The translations under genes were made by a program, and so were the position numbers. The notes beneath the pieces are model-generated. The model was not told the DNA's origin and made no database searches. It saw only the letters and a program-made list of their open reading frames with translations. Positions 24,122-33,577 of a DNA stretch of 64,000 bases are shown one piece after another; position 1 is the first letter of the stretch; each line of letters opens with the position of its first letter. Origin of the DNA: Hominifimenecus microfluidus (GTDB taxonomy: Bacteria; Bacillota; Clostridia; Lachnospirales; Lachnospiraceae); assembly GCA_020687485.1 (NCBI GenBank), contig JAJEQR010000005.1, forward strand, positions 1 to 64,000. Reading direction: 5' to 3'.

Positions 24122-27100
24122 TTACTTTTTTTTCCAGATCTCATCCAGAGTCTTATCCACCATACGCACATTATCCTTACCGTACAGAGTCTCAATCCGG
24201 TAGATATCGTCCTCCGTCAGCGGCTCATTCAGAGAAGCGGTCGCGCGCTTTACCAGGCGCTCCTTCTCCAGGAATACCGTAACCCCCCGGCCGCCGACCA
24301 GCTGCAGCAGACGAGCGCGCCCATCGTCAAAGGCCGCCTTATCCGCGAACTTCACCCACAGCTCCTTCGGCCAGGGAGAAAACTCGATCACACGCTCACA
24401 TACCAGCTTGCCGACAGCATCCTCACCGTGTGTTACGCGGCCGCGGATGAAGACTCTCTTCTCCTCCTCCAGCATACTCCGGTTATTCTCATAATCTTTG
24501 GGGAACACAATAATTTCAATCGTCCCTGTCAGATCCTCCAGCGTGAGGAACGCCATGGTCTGATTATTCTTCGTGATTTTCAGATTCTTGGACGTAATAA
24601 TTCCGCCGATCACCGCAATACTGCCGTCTTTCGCCACCGCATGACCGGTCTCCGGATCCACTACGAAATCCGCCGCCGTCGCGGTTATATTATTCTTCCA
24701 CTTCTTCTCATCATCCTCCAGAGGATGTCCGCTGATATACACACCCAGTACCTCCTTTTCAAACTGAAGCAGCTCCGCTTTCTCATATTCTTCCACGTCG
24801 GGCATGCGTACTTCATAATCCTTCCGTTCTTCCTCTCCCATCAGATCGAAGAGAGACATCTGCCCTGTGATATGTTCCTTCTTCTCCCGGTTTTTCTGAT
24901 CCATCAGATCCGCATAAATCAGCATCTTCTGCCGACGGTTCCCGGGGAGCCCATCCATAGCTCCCGACAGGATCAGGTTCTCCAACGTACGCTTATTCAC
25001 TTCCTTCGTCGAAAGCCTCTCGATAAAATCTTTCAGCGACGTATAGGGACCACCGGCCTCACGCTCCGCCGTGATACTCTCAATCACGTTCCGCCCAATG
25101 CTCTTGATTGCGGAAAGACCGTAGCGGATACTTCCCTCATGCGCGGAGAACTCCCACTCTCCTTCATTGATATCCGGCGGGAGAAGCGGTATATTCATAT
25201 TCCGGCAGGTGCGGATATATTCCGAGACCTTTAGCGAGTTATCAATCACAGAGGTCATAAGAGCTGCCATAAACTCTACCGGGTAATAATATTTCAGGTA
25301 AGCCGTCTGGTAGGAAACCACCGCGTAGCAGGCCGCATGCGACTTGTTGAACGCATATTTGGCAAAATCTGTCATCTCATCAAAAACAAGATTTGCGATC
25401 TCCGGGGAAATGCCCTTCGCCGCACAGCCGGGCACGCCCTCCTCCGGATTCCCATATACGAAGTTCTGCCGCTCCCGCTGCATCACATCGCCCTTCTTCT
25501 TACTCATGGCACGGCGCACCAGATCGCTTCGTCCCAACGTATAACCGCCCAGATTCCGCACGATCTGCATGACCTGCTCCTGGTAGACGATACAGCCGTA
25601 GGTCGGCTTCAGAATCGGCTCCAGCTCCGGGCAGTGATATGTGATCGCGCGCGGATTGTTCTTGCCCTTGATGTAAAGGGGAATGAAATCCATGGGGCCC
25701 GGCCGGTACAGCGAGATTCCTGCGATCATATCCTCCAGATTCTGCGGCTTCAACTCCTTCATGAAGCTCTTCATGCCGGAACTTTCCAGCTGGAACACGC
25801 CGTCGTTCTTGCCGGTGCTGATAGAATCGAAAACCTTCTTATCATCATAATCAATCCGGTCAATATCCAGATGAATGCCCCGGTTCTTCTCCAGAGCCTT
25901 CACGGTATTCTGAATAACCGTAAGTGTGCGGAGTCCCAGGAAATCCATCTTGAGAAGTCCCAGCTCCTCCAGCGTCGTCATGGTAAACTGCGTTGTCAGC
26001 ATACCATCCTGCGAACGGGACAGCGGCACATACTCCATGACCGGCAGCTGACTGATCACAACACCGGCTGCATGCATGGACGTATGCCTCGGCAGCCCTT
26101 CTAGACGCAACGACATATCGATCAGCTTCTTCACCCGCTCATCGCTCTCATACAGATTCTTCAGCTCCCGGTTCATATCCAGAGCCTTCGTAATCGTAAT
26201 ATTCAGCTCCTGCGGGATCATCTTCGCCACCTGATCGCACAGCGAGTACGGCAGATCCATCACGCGGCCAACGTCACGGATCACGCCACGAGCCGCCATC
26301 GTACCGAAGGTAACAATCTGTACCACGCGGTTGCTGCCGTATTTTCTTGTTACATAATCAATGACCTCCTGCCGCCTTTCGTAGCAGAAGTCAATATCAA
26401 TATCCGGCATGCTTACGCGCTCCGGATTCAGGAAACGCTCGAACAGCAGCTGATAGCGGATTGGATCGATATTCGTAATCTCCAGACAATAGGATACGAT
26501 ACTTCCGGCGGCGGAGCCTCGTCCGGGACCGACCGCAATGCCATTCTCCCTGGCATAGTGGATAAAATCCCACACAATCAGGAAATAATCCACGTATCCC
26601 ATCGTCTTAATAACATTCAGCTCGAAATCCAGCTGCTTCCGTAAGGTACCGTCATCCTGCGGATAGCGGCGCTCCAGACCCTCGCTGCATAGCTTATTCA
26701 GATATTCCCACGACGTATAGCCGTCCGGAACGTCGAACTTCGGCAGCTTCGTCACGCCGAACTCGATCTCAACCTGGCAGCGCTCCGCGATGCGGTGCGT
26801 ATTCTCGATGGCCTCCGGCGCATACGGGAAAAGCGCCCGCATCTCCTCCTCGGATTTGCAGTAATACTGGCCACCCTCATAGCGCATACGGTTCTCATCG
26901 CTCAGCTTCTTACCGGTCTGCAGGCAGAGGAGGATATCGTGGGGTTCCTCATCTTCTTTATTGATATAGTGGATATCGTTCGTTGCCACCAGGTCGATTC
27001 CCAACTCCTGACTCATGCGCATCAGGCCCATATTCACCGTCTGCTGCGTCGGAATTCCGTGATCCTGCAGCTCCAGGAAAAAATTATCCTTTCCGAAAAT

Positions 27101-27592
27101 ATCCTGATAGCGTTTTGCTGCCGCCACCGCCTCCTCGTACATGCCGCGTTCCAGATTTCTCGCGACTTCACCGGCCAGGCAGGCACTCAGGGCAATAATC
27201 CCCTCATGGTACTGCTGCAGCACCTCCAGATCAACACGCGGCTTATAATAATAGCCATCAATAAACCCCATGGACACGATCTTCATCAGGTTGTTGTAGC
27301 CCTGATTATTCTCCGCCAGAAGCACCAGATGATAATACTTATCCGCGCTGTCTCCGACCTCCTTCGTCAGACGGGAACCGGGCGCGACATAGACCTCGCA
27401 GCCCAGAATGGGCCGGATGCCCTCCTTCCGGCAGGCACGGTAAAAATCGATTACGCCGTACATGACGCCATGATCTGTGATCGCCAGACTGTCCATGCCC
27501 ATCTCTTTTACTCTTGCCACCAGCTCAGAGATTTTGCTGGCGCCGTCCAAAAGACTGTATTCCGTATGCACATGTAAATGAGTAAAAGCCAT
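24122..27592 (-). CDS. dnaE: DNA polymerase III alpha subunit (DnaE)
   Basis: A 1156-residue replicative polymerase of the DnaE type. The N-terminal PHP domain keeps its metal ligands (THLHVHTEYSLLDG at 4-17). The polymerase palm has GPGRGSAAGS and PDIDIDF with catalytic Asp397, 399 and 401. The finger region YQEQVMQIVRNLGGYTLGRSDLVRRAMSKK is split across later positions. Near the C-terminus come the tandem helix-hairpin-helix and an OB-fold (FLTLEDLTGTIEIIVFP). In Firmicutes DnaE works beside PolC. It stands between the dehydrogenase gene and pfkA, with AGAAGGAG before the ATG. The short C-terminal part after the OB-fold suggests the DnaE1 class without a tau-binding extension, which is an inference. 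Confidence 0.96.
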   Translation of the reverse strand: MAFTHLHVHTEYSLLDGASKISELVARVKEMGMDSLAITDHGVMYGVIDFYRACRKEGIRPILGCEVYVAPGSRLTKEVGDSADKYYHLVLLAENNQGYNNLMKIVSMGFIDGYYYKPRVDLEVLQQYHEGIIALSACLAGEVARNLERGMYEEAVAAAKRYQDIFGKDNFFLELQDHGIPTQQTVNMGLMRMSQELGIDLVATNDIHYINKEDEEPHDILLCLQTGKKLSDENRMRYEGGQYYCKSEEEMRALFPYAPEAIENTHRIAERCQVEIEFGVTKLPKFDVPDGYTSWEYLNKLCSEGLERRYPQDDGTLRKQLDFELNVIKTMGYVDYFLIVWDFIHYARENGIAVGPGRGSAAGSIVSYCLEITNIDPIRYQLLFERFLNPERVSMPDIDIDFCYERRQEVIDYVTRKYGSNRVVQIVTFGTMAARGVIRDVGRVMDLPYSLCDQVAKMIPQELNITITKALDMNRELKNLYESDERVKKLIDMSLRLEGLPRHTSMHAAGVVISQLPVMEYVPLSRSQDGMLTTQFTMTTLEELGLLKMDFLGLRTLTVIQNTVKALEKNRGIHLDIDRIDYDDKKVFDSISTGKNDGVFQLESSGMKSFMKELKPQNLEDMIAGISLYRPGPMDFIPLYIKGKNNPRAITYHCPELEPILKPTYGCIVYQEQVMQIVRNLGGYTLGRSDLVRRAMSKKKGDVMQRERQNFVYGNPEEGVPGCAAKGISPEIANLVFDEMTDFAKYAFNKSHAACYAVVSYQTAYLKYYYPVEFMAALMTSVIDNSLKVSEYIRTCRNMNIPLLPPDINEGEWEFSAHEGSIRYGLSAIKSIGRNVIESITAEREAGGPYTSLKDFIERLSTKEVNKRTLENLILSGAMDGLPGNRRQKMLIYADLMDQKNREKKEHITGQMSLFDLMGEEERKDYEVRMPDVEEYEKAELLQFEKEVLGVYISGHPLEDDEKKWKNNITATAADFVVDPETGHAVAKDGSIAVIGGIITSKNLKITKNNQTMAFLTLEDLTGTIEIIVFPKDYENNRSMLEEEKRVFIRGRVTHGEDAVGKLVCERVIEFSPWPKELWVKFADKAAFDDGRARLLQLVGGRGVTVFLEKERLVKRATASLNEPLTEDDIYRIETLYGKDNVRMVDKTLDEIWKKK

Positions 27593-27682
27593 GGGGTTAT
27601 TCTCCTTCTGTTATGATAATCCGTTCTTTCAGAGCTTCTGAGCCTTCACCCGATTTTTTCTTCACCGTGTGGCTCCTGATCA

Positions 27683-28762
27683 CTATCTGTGCTGCATCCG
27701 TGCGGCAACTTTCTCCTGCACAGCATCGCCGACTTCGTTCGTCTTCGCGTTACCGCCAAGCTCCGGGGAAAGGTGCTTCTTCTCTACCAGTACATCTTCG
27801 ATCGCGTCAATGACCAGCTTTCCGTAATTCTCATAGCCAAAGAAATCCAGCATCTGGCTCGCCGACCAAATGGACGCCATCGGATTTGCCGCTCCAGTAC
27901 CCGCGATATCCGGTGCAGAGCCATGGATCGGCTCGAACATGGACGGATACTTACGCTCCGGATTCAGATTCGCTCCGGCTGCCAGCCCCATACCGCCGGC
28001 AATCGCCGCGCCAAGGTCTGTCAGAATATCGCCGAACAGGTTCGAGGTTACTACCACCTGGAAGCGGCCGGGATCGCGCACGAAATGGCAGGCCGCCGCG
28101 TCCACCAGATACTCATGGGTCTCGACTTCCGGATACTCCTTACTGATCTCATGGAAGATCTGATCCCAGAATACCATGGAATAGTTCAGCGCGTTCGCCT
28201 TGCTGACGCTGGTTACGCTCTTACCTTCCTTTCTGGCCAGATCGAACGCATAGCGCATGATACGCTCGCAACCCTTGCGGGTAAATACGCCGGTCTGGTG
28301 TACAACTTCCTCCGGAGTGCCTTTATTCAGCCACTCGCCCTCACCGGAATACTCTCCCTCGCTGTTCTCGCGGATAACTACCATATCGATATCCTCGCGC
28401 TTTACATTGGCCAGCGGGCAGGGTGCGCCCTTCAGAAGCTTCACCGGGCGGACATTCACATATTCATCGAAGCCCTTGCGGATAACAAGCAGAAGCTCAC
28501 GCAGGGAAATATGATCCGGAACACCAGGGAAGCCGACTGCTCCAAGGTAGATGGCGTCGAACTGCTTCAGGATGTCCATGCCGTCCTCCGGCATCATACG
28601 TCCTTCCTTCAGATAATACTCGCATCCCCAGGGAAAATGTGTAAATTCAAAAGAAAACGTGCCGTCCATACGGGCTACGGTTTCCAGAATCTTGATGCCT
28701 TCAGCAAGTACGTCCGGGCCAATGCCATCACCGGCAATGACTGCTATCCGATAAGTTTTCAT
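27683..28762 (-). CDS. Tartrate/D-malate dehydrogenase (isocitrate/isopropylmalate family)
   Basis: A 359-residue NAD-dependent beta-decarboxylating dehydrogenase. It has the family start IAVIAGDGIGPDVLAEG, the substrate loop RENSEGEYSGEG, the metal-binding VTSNLFGDILTDLGAAIAG and the C-terminal FEPIHGSAPDIAGTG. Substitution of the isopropylmalate-specific loop by FDEYVNVRPVKLLKGAPCPL and the RENSEGEY segment point to the tartrate dehydrogenase/D-malate dehydrogenase branch. A leucine or isocitrate role is less likely, since no leu genes are nearby. The start at 28762 follows TGGAGG. It has its own promoter, and a 10-bp palindrome lies between promoter and start. The dctQM TRAP genes for a C4-dicarboxylate-like substrate are 2 kb away, which fits but does not prove a shared substrate. 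Confidence 0.85.
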   Translation of the reverse strand: MKTYRIAVIAGDGIGPDVLAEGIKILETVARMDGTFSFEFTHFPWGCEYYLKEGRMMPEDGMDILKQFDAIYLGAVGFPGVPDHISLRELLLVIRKGFDEYVNVRPVKLLKGAPCPLANVKREDIDMVVIRENSEGEYSGEGEWLNKGTPEEVVHQTGVFTRKGCERIMRYAFDLARKEGKSVTSVSKANALNYSMVFWDQIFHEISKEYPEVETHEYLVDAAACHFVRDPGRFQVVVTSNLFGDILTDLGAAIAGGMGLAAGANLNPERKYPSMFEPIHGSAPDIAGTGAANPMASIWSASQMLDFFGYENYGKLVIDAIEDVLVEKKHLSPELGGNAKTNEVGDAVQEKVAARMQHR

Positions 28763-28784
28763 AGTAATCGATTCCTCCATAGAT

Positions 28785-28851
28785 TTCGCGCAGGCTGTTC
28801 CTGCGCGAATGTGTGTTCTTTCATTTTAACACACGTTTTCCGCTCCCACAA
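28785..28851 (-). promoter_or_regulatory. Dehydrogenase promoter and downstream palindrome
   Basis: Minus-strand TTGTGG (28846-28851), 17-bp spacer and TAAAAT (28823-28828). Between it and the gene lies a perfect 10-bp inverted repeat TTCGCGCAGG-N5-CCTGCGCGAA (28785-28809). No T-run follows, so it is more likely an operator or a 5' stabilising hairpin than a terminator. Confidence 0.7.
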
Positions 28852-28871
28852 GTATTATTTCAAATTAGCTC

Positions 28872-28900
28872 TTGACGAATCTCATTCCTTTCCTTATCAT
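28872..28900 (+). promoter_or_regulatory. Promoter of the DUF1846 gene
   Basis: TTGACG (28872-28877), 17-bp spacer and TATCAT (28895-28900), 46 bases before the start codon. It diverges from the dehydrogenase promoter, with the two -35 elements about 20 bases apart. Confidence 0.8.
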
Positions 28901-28946
28901 TAATTTGTTCTAAGCTATGTACAACACTTTACGAGGGAGAGAAGAA

Positions 28947-30431
28947 ATGAATCGATTAGGCTTTGATAACGATAAATATCTGCAGATGCAGTCTGCTCTA
29001 ATCCGTGAGCGGATTGATAAGTTCGGCGGCAAGCTGTATCTGGAGTTCGGCGGCAAATTGTTCGATGACTACCATGCGTCCCGTGTTCTTCCCGGTTTCC
29101 ATCCGGACAGTAAGATCACGATGCTCCTGCAGCTGAAGGACCAGGCGGAGATCGTCATCGTCATTAATTCCGCTGATATTGAGAAGAACAAGGTACGTGG
29201 GGATCTCGGAATTACCTACGACCTAGATGTTCTGCGTTTGATCGATGCGTTCCGCGGCAACGGTCTCTACGTGGGAAGCGTGGTTCTGACCCGCTATCAG
29301 GGACAGCCCGCAGCGGATGCGTTCCAGGCTCGCCTGGAGGCGCTCGGCATCCGCGTATACCGCCATTACCCGATCCCCGGCTATCCTTCGGATATTGCTA
29401 CAATCGTGAGCGATGAGGGTTACGGTATCAATGATTACATTGAGACATCCCGCTCTCTGGTTGTGGTTACAGCTCCCGGCCCCGGCAGCGGCAAGATGGC
29501 AACCTGCCTGTCTCAGCTTTACCATGAGAATAAGAGAGGTATTCAGGCCGGATATGCGAAGTTCGAGACTTTCCCGATCTGGAATCTTCCGCTGAAGCAT
29601 CCGGTGAACCTGGCTTACGAGGCGGCGACTGCGGATCTGAATGATGTGAATATGATCGATCCCTTCCATCTGGAAGCCTATGGCGAGACGACAGTGAATT
29701 ACAACCGCGATGTGGAGATCTTCCCAGTATTGAATGCGATGTTCCAGAAGATCTATGGCGAGTCTCCCTATAAGTCTCCGACCGATATGGGTGTAAATAT
29801 GGCAGGCAACTGCATTATTGATGATGAGGCTGTCCGCGCAGCTGCCAATCAGGAGATTATCCGACGCTACTATGCGGCTCTGTGCGATGAGCGCACGGGG
29901 CTCGGCAGTCCGGAGACGACTTACAAGATCAAACTGCTGATCCAGCAGGCCGGTATCTCGGAGGAGGATCGCCCGGTGATCGCGGCGGCTCTTGCGAAGG
30001 AAGCTGCGACCGGTGAGCCTGCGATGGCAATTGAGCTGAATGACGGACGTATCCTGACGGGCAAGACTTCGACGCTGATGGGTTCTGCTTCCGCAATGCT
30101 GCTGAATGCGCTGAAGGCTTCTGCAGAGATTCCGGATGAGACGCTCCTTATGTCCCGTGAGGTGATCGAGCCGATTATGGAGCTGAAGACCGGGCATCTT
30201 GGCAATCATAATCCTCGTCTGCATACAGATGAGATCCTGATCGCGCTGGCGATCTGCGCGGTGAATGATCCGGTTGCGAAAAAGGCGATGGATCAACTTC
30301 CGGCACTGAAGAACTGCGAAGCACATTCCACGGTTATGCTCTCGCAGGTGGATGTCAATACGTTCCGCAAGCTGGGGATTCACCTGACCTGCGAGCCGAA
30401 GCATCAGACGAAGAAGCTGTTCCACAAGTAA
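28947..30431 (+). CDS. DUF1846 family protein
   Basis: A 494-residue cytoplasmic protein of the DUF1846 family, conserved in Firmicutes and without an agreed function. The N-terminal part has the family sequence RIDKFGGKLYLEFGGKLFDDYHASRVLPGF, split here over residues 17-48. A P-loop-like TAPGPGSGKMATCLSQLYHE lies near 177-196 and suggests nucleotide or phosphate binding. The C-terminal third contains GHLGNHNPRLHTDEILIALA. A distant relation to deaminase or synthetase folds has been proposed for the family but cannot be judged from sequence. The start at 28947 follows GAGGGAG. It is a single-gene unit with its own promoter and terminator. Confidence 0.9.
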   Translation: MNRLGFDNDKYLQMQSALIRERIDKFGGKLYLEFGGKLFDDYHASRVLPGFHPDSKITMLLQLKDQAEIVIVINSADIEKNKVRGDLGITYDLDVLRLIDAFRGNGLYVGSVVLTRYQGQPAADAFQARLEALGIRVYRHYPIPGYPSDIATIVSDEGYGINDYIETSRSLVVVTAPGPGSGKMATCLSQLYHENKRGIQAGYAKFETFPIWNLPLKHPVNLAYEAATADLNDVNMIDPFHLEAYGETTVNYNRDVEIFPVLNAMFQKIYGESPYKSPTDMGVNMAGNCIIDDEAVRAAANQEIIRRYYAALCDERTGLGSPETTYKIKLLIQQAGISEEDRPVIAAALAKEAATGEPAMAIELNDGRILTGKTSTLMGSASAMLLNALKASAEIPDETLLMSREVIEPIMELKTGHLGNHNPRLHTDEILIALAICAVNDPVAKKAMDQLPALKNCEAHSTVMLSQVDVNTFRKLGIHLTCEPKHQTKKLFHK

Positions 30432-30450
30432 TCGCAGATCCTCATTATGA

Positions 30451-30496
30451 AAAAACTCCCCGTGAAGTCTTCCACAGACTTTCACGGGGAGTTTCG
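30451..30496. terminator. Bidirectional terminator between DUF1846 and dctM
   Basis: AAACTCCCCGTGAAGTCT and AGACTTTCACGGGGAGTTT pair with one bulged base. The minus-strand side is followed by TTTTTT and the plus-strand side by only TTTCGTT. It therefore serves dctM best. Confidence 0.85.
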
Positions 30497-30549
30497 TTAT
30501 ATCTTCATTTGATATGTTTTTTGCTATTGTGATAGCAGGCGCTGAGCGC

Positions 30550-31869
30550 TTACGGAAGGAATGCTCCAGCCGTTGCCCAGGAGAAGAGTCCGGGTAAGAG
30601 CGCTACGATGACAGCTACCAGAACCAACAGGCCGCTGAGCTTGATGACGTGCTTGCCGAGCTCGCCGATGGTGCACTCCGCGATCGGGCTCATAACCAGC
30701 AGGCAGAGTCCGCAGAGCGGGCTGCACAGGCCGACTGCCTGGCAGATAATGATTGACACAATGCTAGTGTAGGGATCCAGACCATAGGATACCAGGATCG
30801 GGTATACCAGAGGAACAATGATCGCCATTGCTGCCCCACAATCCATGAATGCACCCAGAAGGAGCATGCAGCCAAGGATCAGCAGAATCAGTACGCTGCC
30901 GGAGATACCGGAAGAAATCAGTGCGTTCGCCAGCTGTGCCGGGATATCCAGAGCGGTCATTGCACCGGAGAATACGCTTGCCAGAGCGATCATGAAGCAG
31001 AGCGGAGCCGCATTCAGCGTGCACTTCTTAATCATAGGAAGAATCTCCGACGGCTTGATCGTCTTGTAAATGCAGGTAGCAACGAAGATGGAGTAGATCA
31101 GGCTGATAACTGCCGCCTGGGCCGTATCCGCAATGCCGGTGAAGATGGTGCCGAGGATCAGTACTGGAGTGAACAGAGCCCACAGGCTCTCTTTCAGCAG
31201 ATCGGAGAACTTACGCTTGCGAAGCTCATCCACAGTCTTGTCAATGTACTCCTGATTACCATTGCCCTTGCGCAGGCAGTACAGATACGCATAAATGATG
31301 AGAAGGACACCAGCTGCCACACCGGCAACTGCCGCGATCTGGTACAGAGGCACCAGATCCATACCTCCGGCCAGAGCTGCCGCGCCGGTCAACGGAACAC
31401 TGGGAGGAATAACCATACCCAGGCAGCCTGCCGATACCAGAATGCTGGCACTGAACATCTTGCCGTAACCCATCTCGATCAGCAGCGGGTAGCACATCGC
31501 GCCTACTGCAGCGGTCGTCGCAGGGCCGGAACCGGAGATGGCTCCATAGAACATACAGGTTACGATCGATACGATCGGCATGAAGCCTTTCTTCTTACCG
31601 AAGAAATAAGCGAAGGTATCGAAAATCTTGTCGGTCAGCTTACCCTTGGCCATGAACTCACCGGCTACCATGAAAAGCACGATGGTCAGACCAACGTTAT
31701 TCGCTACCGCGCCGGAAATCGCGTTCTCCGCAATCTGCATCCAGCTGAGTGCCGTATCCGAACCCATAAGAAGCGGAATGGAAGAAGCAGAAAGCAGAAT
31801 GGACAGTACAATCGGCAGGGACAGTACAATGATGCCACCGAAGAAAACAATAAGGAATACTGTGGACAT
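30550..31869 (-). CDS. dctM: TRAP transporter large membrane subunit
   Basis: A 439-residue, about 12-helix DctM subunit of a tripartite ATP-independent periplasmic-type transporter, forming the Na+-driven elevator. The sequence shows the family pattern GSGPATTAAVGAMCYPLLIEMGY (residues about 113-135, given in part), IPPSVPLTG, and the second-half PLVYPILVSYGLDP with QAVGLCSPLCGLCL. The start overlaps the dctQ stop by one base (TAATG). No binding-protein gene is adjacent; the only DctP-like gene in the window is 4 kb away. The substrate is unknown, but carboxylates are usual. Confidence 0.95.
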   Translation of the reverse strand: MSTVFLIVFFGGIIVLSLPIVLSILLSASSIPLLMGSDTALSWMQIAENAISGAVANNVGLTIVLFMVAGEFMAKGKLTDKIFDTFAYFFGKKKGFMPIVSIVTCMFYGAISGSGPATTAAVGAMCYPLLIEMGYGKMFSASILVSAGCLGMVIPPSVPLTGAAALAGGMDLVPLYQIAAVAGVAAGVLLIIYAYLYCLRKGNGNQEYIDKTVDELRKRKFSDLLKESLWALFTPVLILGTIFTGIADTAQAAVISLIYSIFVATCIYKTIKPSEILPMIKKCTLNAAPLCFMIALASVFSGAMTALDIPAQLANALISSGISGSVLILLILGCMLLLGAFMDCGAAMAIIVPLVYPILVSYGLDPYTSIVSIIICQAVGLCSPLCGLCLLVMSPIAECTIGELGKHVIKLSGLLVLVAVIVALLPGLFSWATAGAFLP

Positions 31870-32348
31870 TATTTATTACCTCCCTTTCCCGAAGTTGCAA
31901 ACTTGTAGATGTAAGCGATCACGCCAAGCGTGTAGCCTACTGCCGGAGCCGCATAGGCAAGTACCAGCGGGATGCCGGGTGCTACTGCGTTGGATGCTCC
32001 GCTTGCCAGAGTATTTGCAGTCAGGCGATAGCTGAGTACGCACATAACAATCATCATAACGAACATCAGGATCTCGCCGAGCATCTTCAGCCCGTTCTGC
32101 AGACCCTGCGGATACTTCCCGGACAGAAGCTCGATACGCATAAACGCACTACGCTTTACGCACGGACCGAGTGCCAGGAAAACCATCCAGCCATAAGTGT
32201 AGAACGACAGCTGCTTAAACAGATTCACAGAATCGGGGGCAATGAACTGCGCGATAAAAGATATCAGCGTCAGCACAGTTGCCGCCACAATCATGATGAG
32301 CATCAGCGTCTGTTCCAGTTCATCCAGAAAATCTTTTTTCTGATTCAT
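31869..32348 (-). CDS. dctQ: TRAP transporter small membrane subunit
   Basis: A 159-residue, four-helix DctQ subunit that docks the DctM transporter. The N-terminus MNQKKDFLDELEQTLMLIMI leads into the first helix, and the conserved basic loop ALGPCVKRSAFMRIELL between helices 2 and 3 is typical. GGGAGG precedes the ATG. A good promoter lies 80 bases upstream, so dctQ is the first gene of a two-gene dctQM operon ending at the terminator 30451-30496. Confidence 0.92.
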   Translation of the reverse strand: MNQKKDFLDELEQTLMLIMIVAATVLTLISFIAQFIAPDSVNLFKQLSFYTYGWMVFLALGPCVKRSAFMRIELLSGKYPQGLQNGLKMLGEILMFVMMIVMCVLSYRLTANTLASGASNAVAPGIPLVLAYAAPAVGYTLGVIAYIYKFATSGKGGNK

Positions 32349-32426
32349 GATACTTTTCCTCCCAATATTTCTCCCTGATTCCGCTGCCAGGGACTATAAT
32401 TCTTCGTTTAAGAACTAACGGAGGAA

Positions 32427-32455
32427 AGTTTAGCACAGAAACAAAGGCGCGTCAA
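32427..32455 (-). promoter_or_regulatory. dctQM promoter
   Basis: Minus-strand TTGACG (32450-32455), 17-bp spacer and TAAACT (32427-32432). The AT-rich stretch 32456-32570 upstream holds no gene and could host a regulator site, but no clear palindrome was found. Confidence 0.8.
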
Positions 32456-32575
32456 TTAGGCAATCTTATCATCTTTTTCCACGAAAAAACGTCATTTTCC
32501 AACGAATTTCTTAACAAATCATAATTTCTTCCCATATAGACTATGTTTAAAGTTGTAATAGATGTTTTATCTTAA

Positions 32576-32605
32576 CAAAATAAGACCGCCTGGCGACGAT
32601 CTTAT
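32576..32605 (-). terminator. whiA terminator
   Basis: ATAAGA...TCTTAT (32580-32605) with an inner GCC/GGC stem, followed on the minus strand by TTTTGTT, 28 bases after the whiA stop codon. Confidence 0.72.
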
Positions 32606-32632
32606 CTTTCTAATGTATTTCACTTATTTAAT

Positions 32633-33577
32633 TTATTTTCTCAAGTCTTCAGCGATGTTTTTTAACTTCCGCAGGCGGTGATTGACGCCGGATTTTCCAA
32701 CGGGCGGGTCGAGATAGGTACCGAGATCCTTCAGCGGCGTGTCCGGGTGCTCCAGACGGACATAGGCCATCTCCTGCAGAGGCTGCGGCAGCTGATCGAG
32801 ACCTATCTTCTCCCGGATAAGCTCGATGTCGCGCACCTGCTCCACAGCTGCGGATACCGTCTTGTTCAGGTTCGCGGTCTCACAGTTCACCTTACGGTTG
32901 ACAGTGCCGCTGATCTCGCGAAGGATACGGATATTCTCAAAGTTCATCAGGCTAATGTTCGCTTCCATCAGCCCCAGGAGATCCGCCAGCCCGTCGCTTT
33001 CTTTTACGTATACGACGTGATACTTCTTGCGCAGGACGATTTTCGCGTCCACATCGAAGGATTGGATGAGATCGCGGATGGCAGTCGCCTTCTCCGGGTT
33101 CGAGCACACGATCTCGAAGTGATAGGACTTCTCCGGATTGCTGATGGAGCCCATGCTTAAGAACGCGCCGCGCAGGAATGCTCTGCGGCAGCAGGGTGTG
33201 CGCAGCAGCAGAGAGCTGACCGGAAGCTCCAGATCGATCAGAGCGCCGTTCTCCTGCATGAATTTCGTCGCCTGCAGAATCCTCGTCACCACATCTCCGT
33301 TCCGGACGGCCAGTGTATAGACCCGGCTCTTCTTCCAGTCACCGCTTCCCATGACGGATACATCCGGAACGACATCGAATGTCTCGCACAGCAGCAGATT
33401 GGCTTTTCTCGCTACCAGCAGGTTCTCGCTCTGTAGCACAAGGAATAAGCGCCCGTGGGGCCGTACCGAGTACATGCCGCAGGCGCTGACAATCGCAGAA
33501 AGTTCCGCCAGCTGACAATGGCGGGCGGAACTTAACTGCCGTGACAGTTCTTCTTTTACTTCTCCTGAGAAAGACAT
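32633..33577 (-). CDS. whiA: WhiA-family DNA-binding protein
   Basis: A 314-residue WhiA homologue: an N-terminal LAGLIDADG-like endonuclease fold without catalytic role, then a helix-turn-helix. The start SFSGEVKEELSRQL and the C-terminal CETANLNKTVSAAVEQVRDI and GKSGVNHRLRKLKNIAEDL are characteristic. It acts in sporulation control in Streptomyces and in cell division or chromosome functions in Bacillus. The ATG follows the murB stop codon with no gap. Usually rapZ (yvcJ) lies between murB and whiA in Firmicutes; it is absent here. It is the last gene of the hprK-murB-whiA run. Confidence 0.95.
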   Translation of the reverse strand: MSFSGEVKEELSRQLSSARHCQLAELSAIVSACGMYSVRPHGRLFLVLQSENLLVARKANLLLCETFDVVPDVSVMGSGDWKKSRVYTLAVRNGDVVTRILQATKFMQENGALIDLELPVSSLLLRTPCCRRAFLRGAFLSMGSISNPEKSYHFEIVCSNPEKATAIRDLIQSFDVDAKIVLRKKYHVVYVKESDGLADLLGLMEANISLMNFENIRILREISGTVNRKVNCETANLNKTVSAAVEQVRDIELIREKIGLDQLPQPLQEMAYVRLEHPDTPLKDLGTYLDPPVGKSGVNHRLRKLKNIAEDLRK

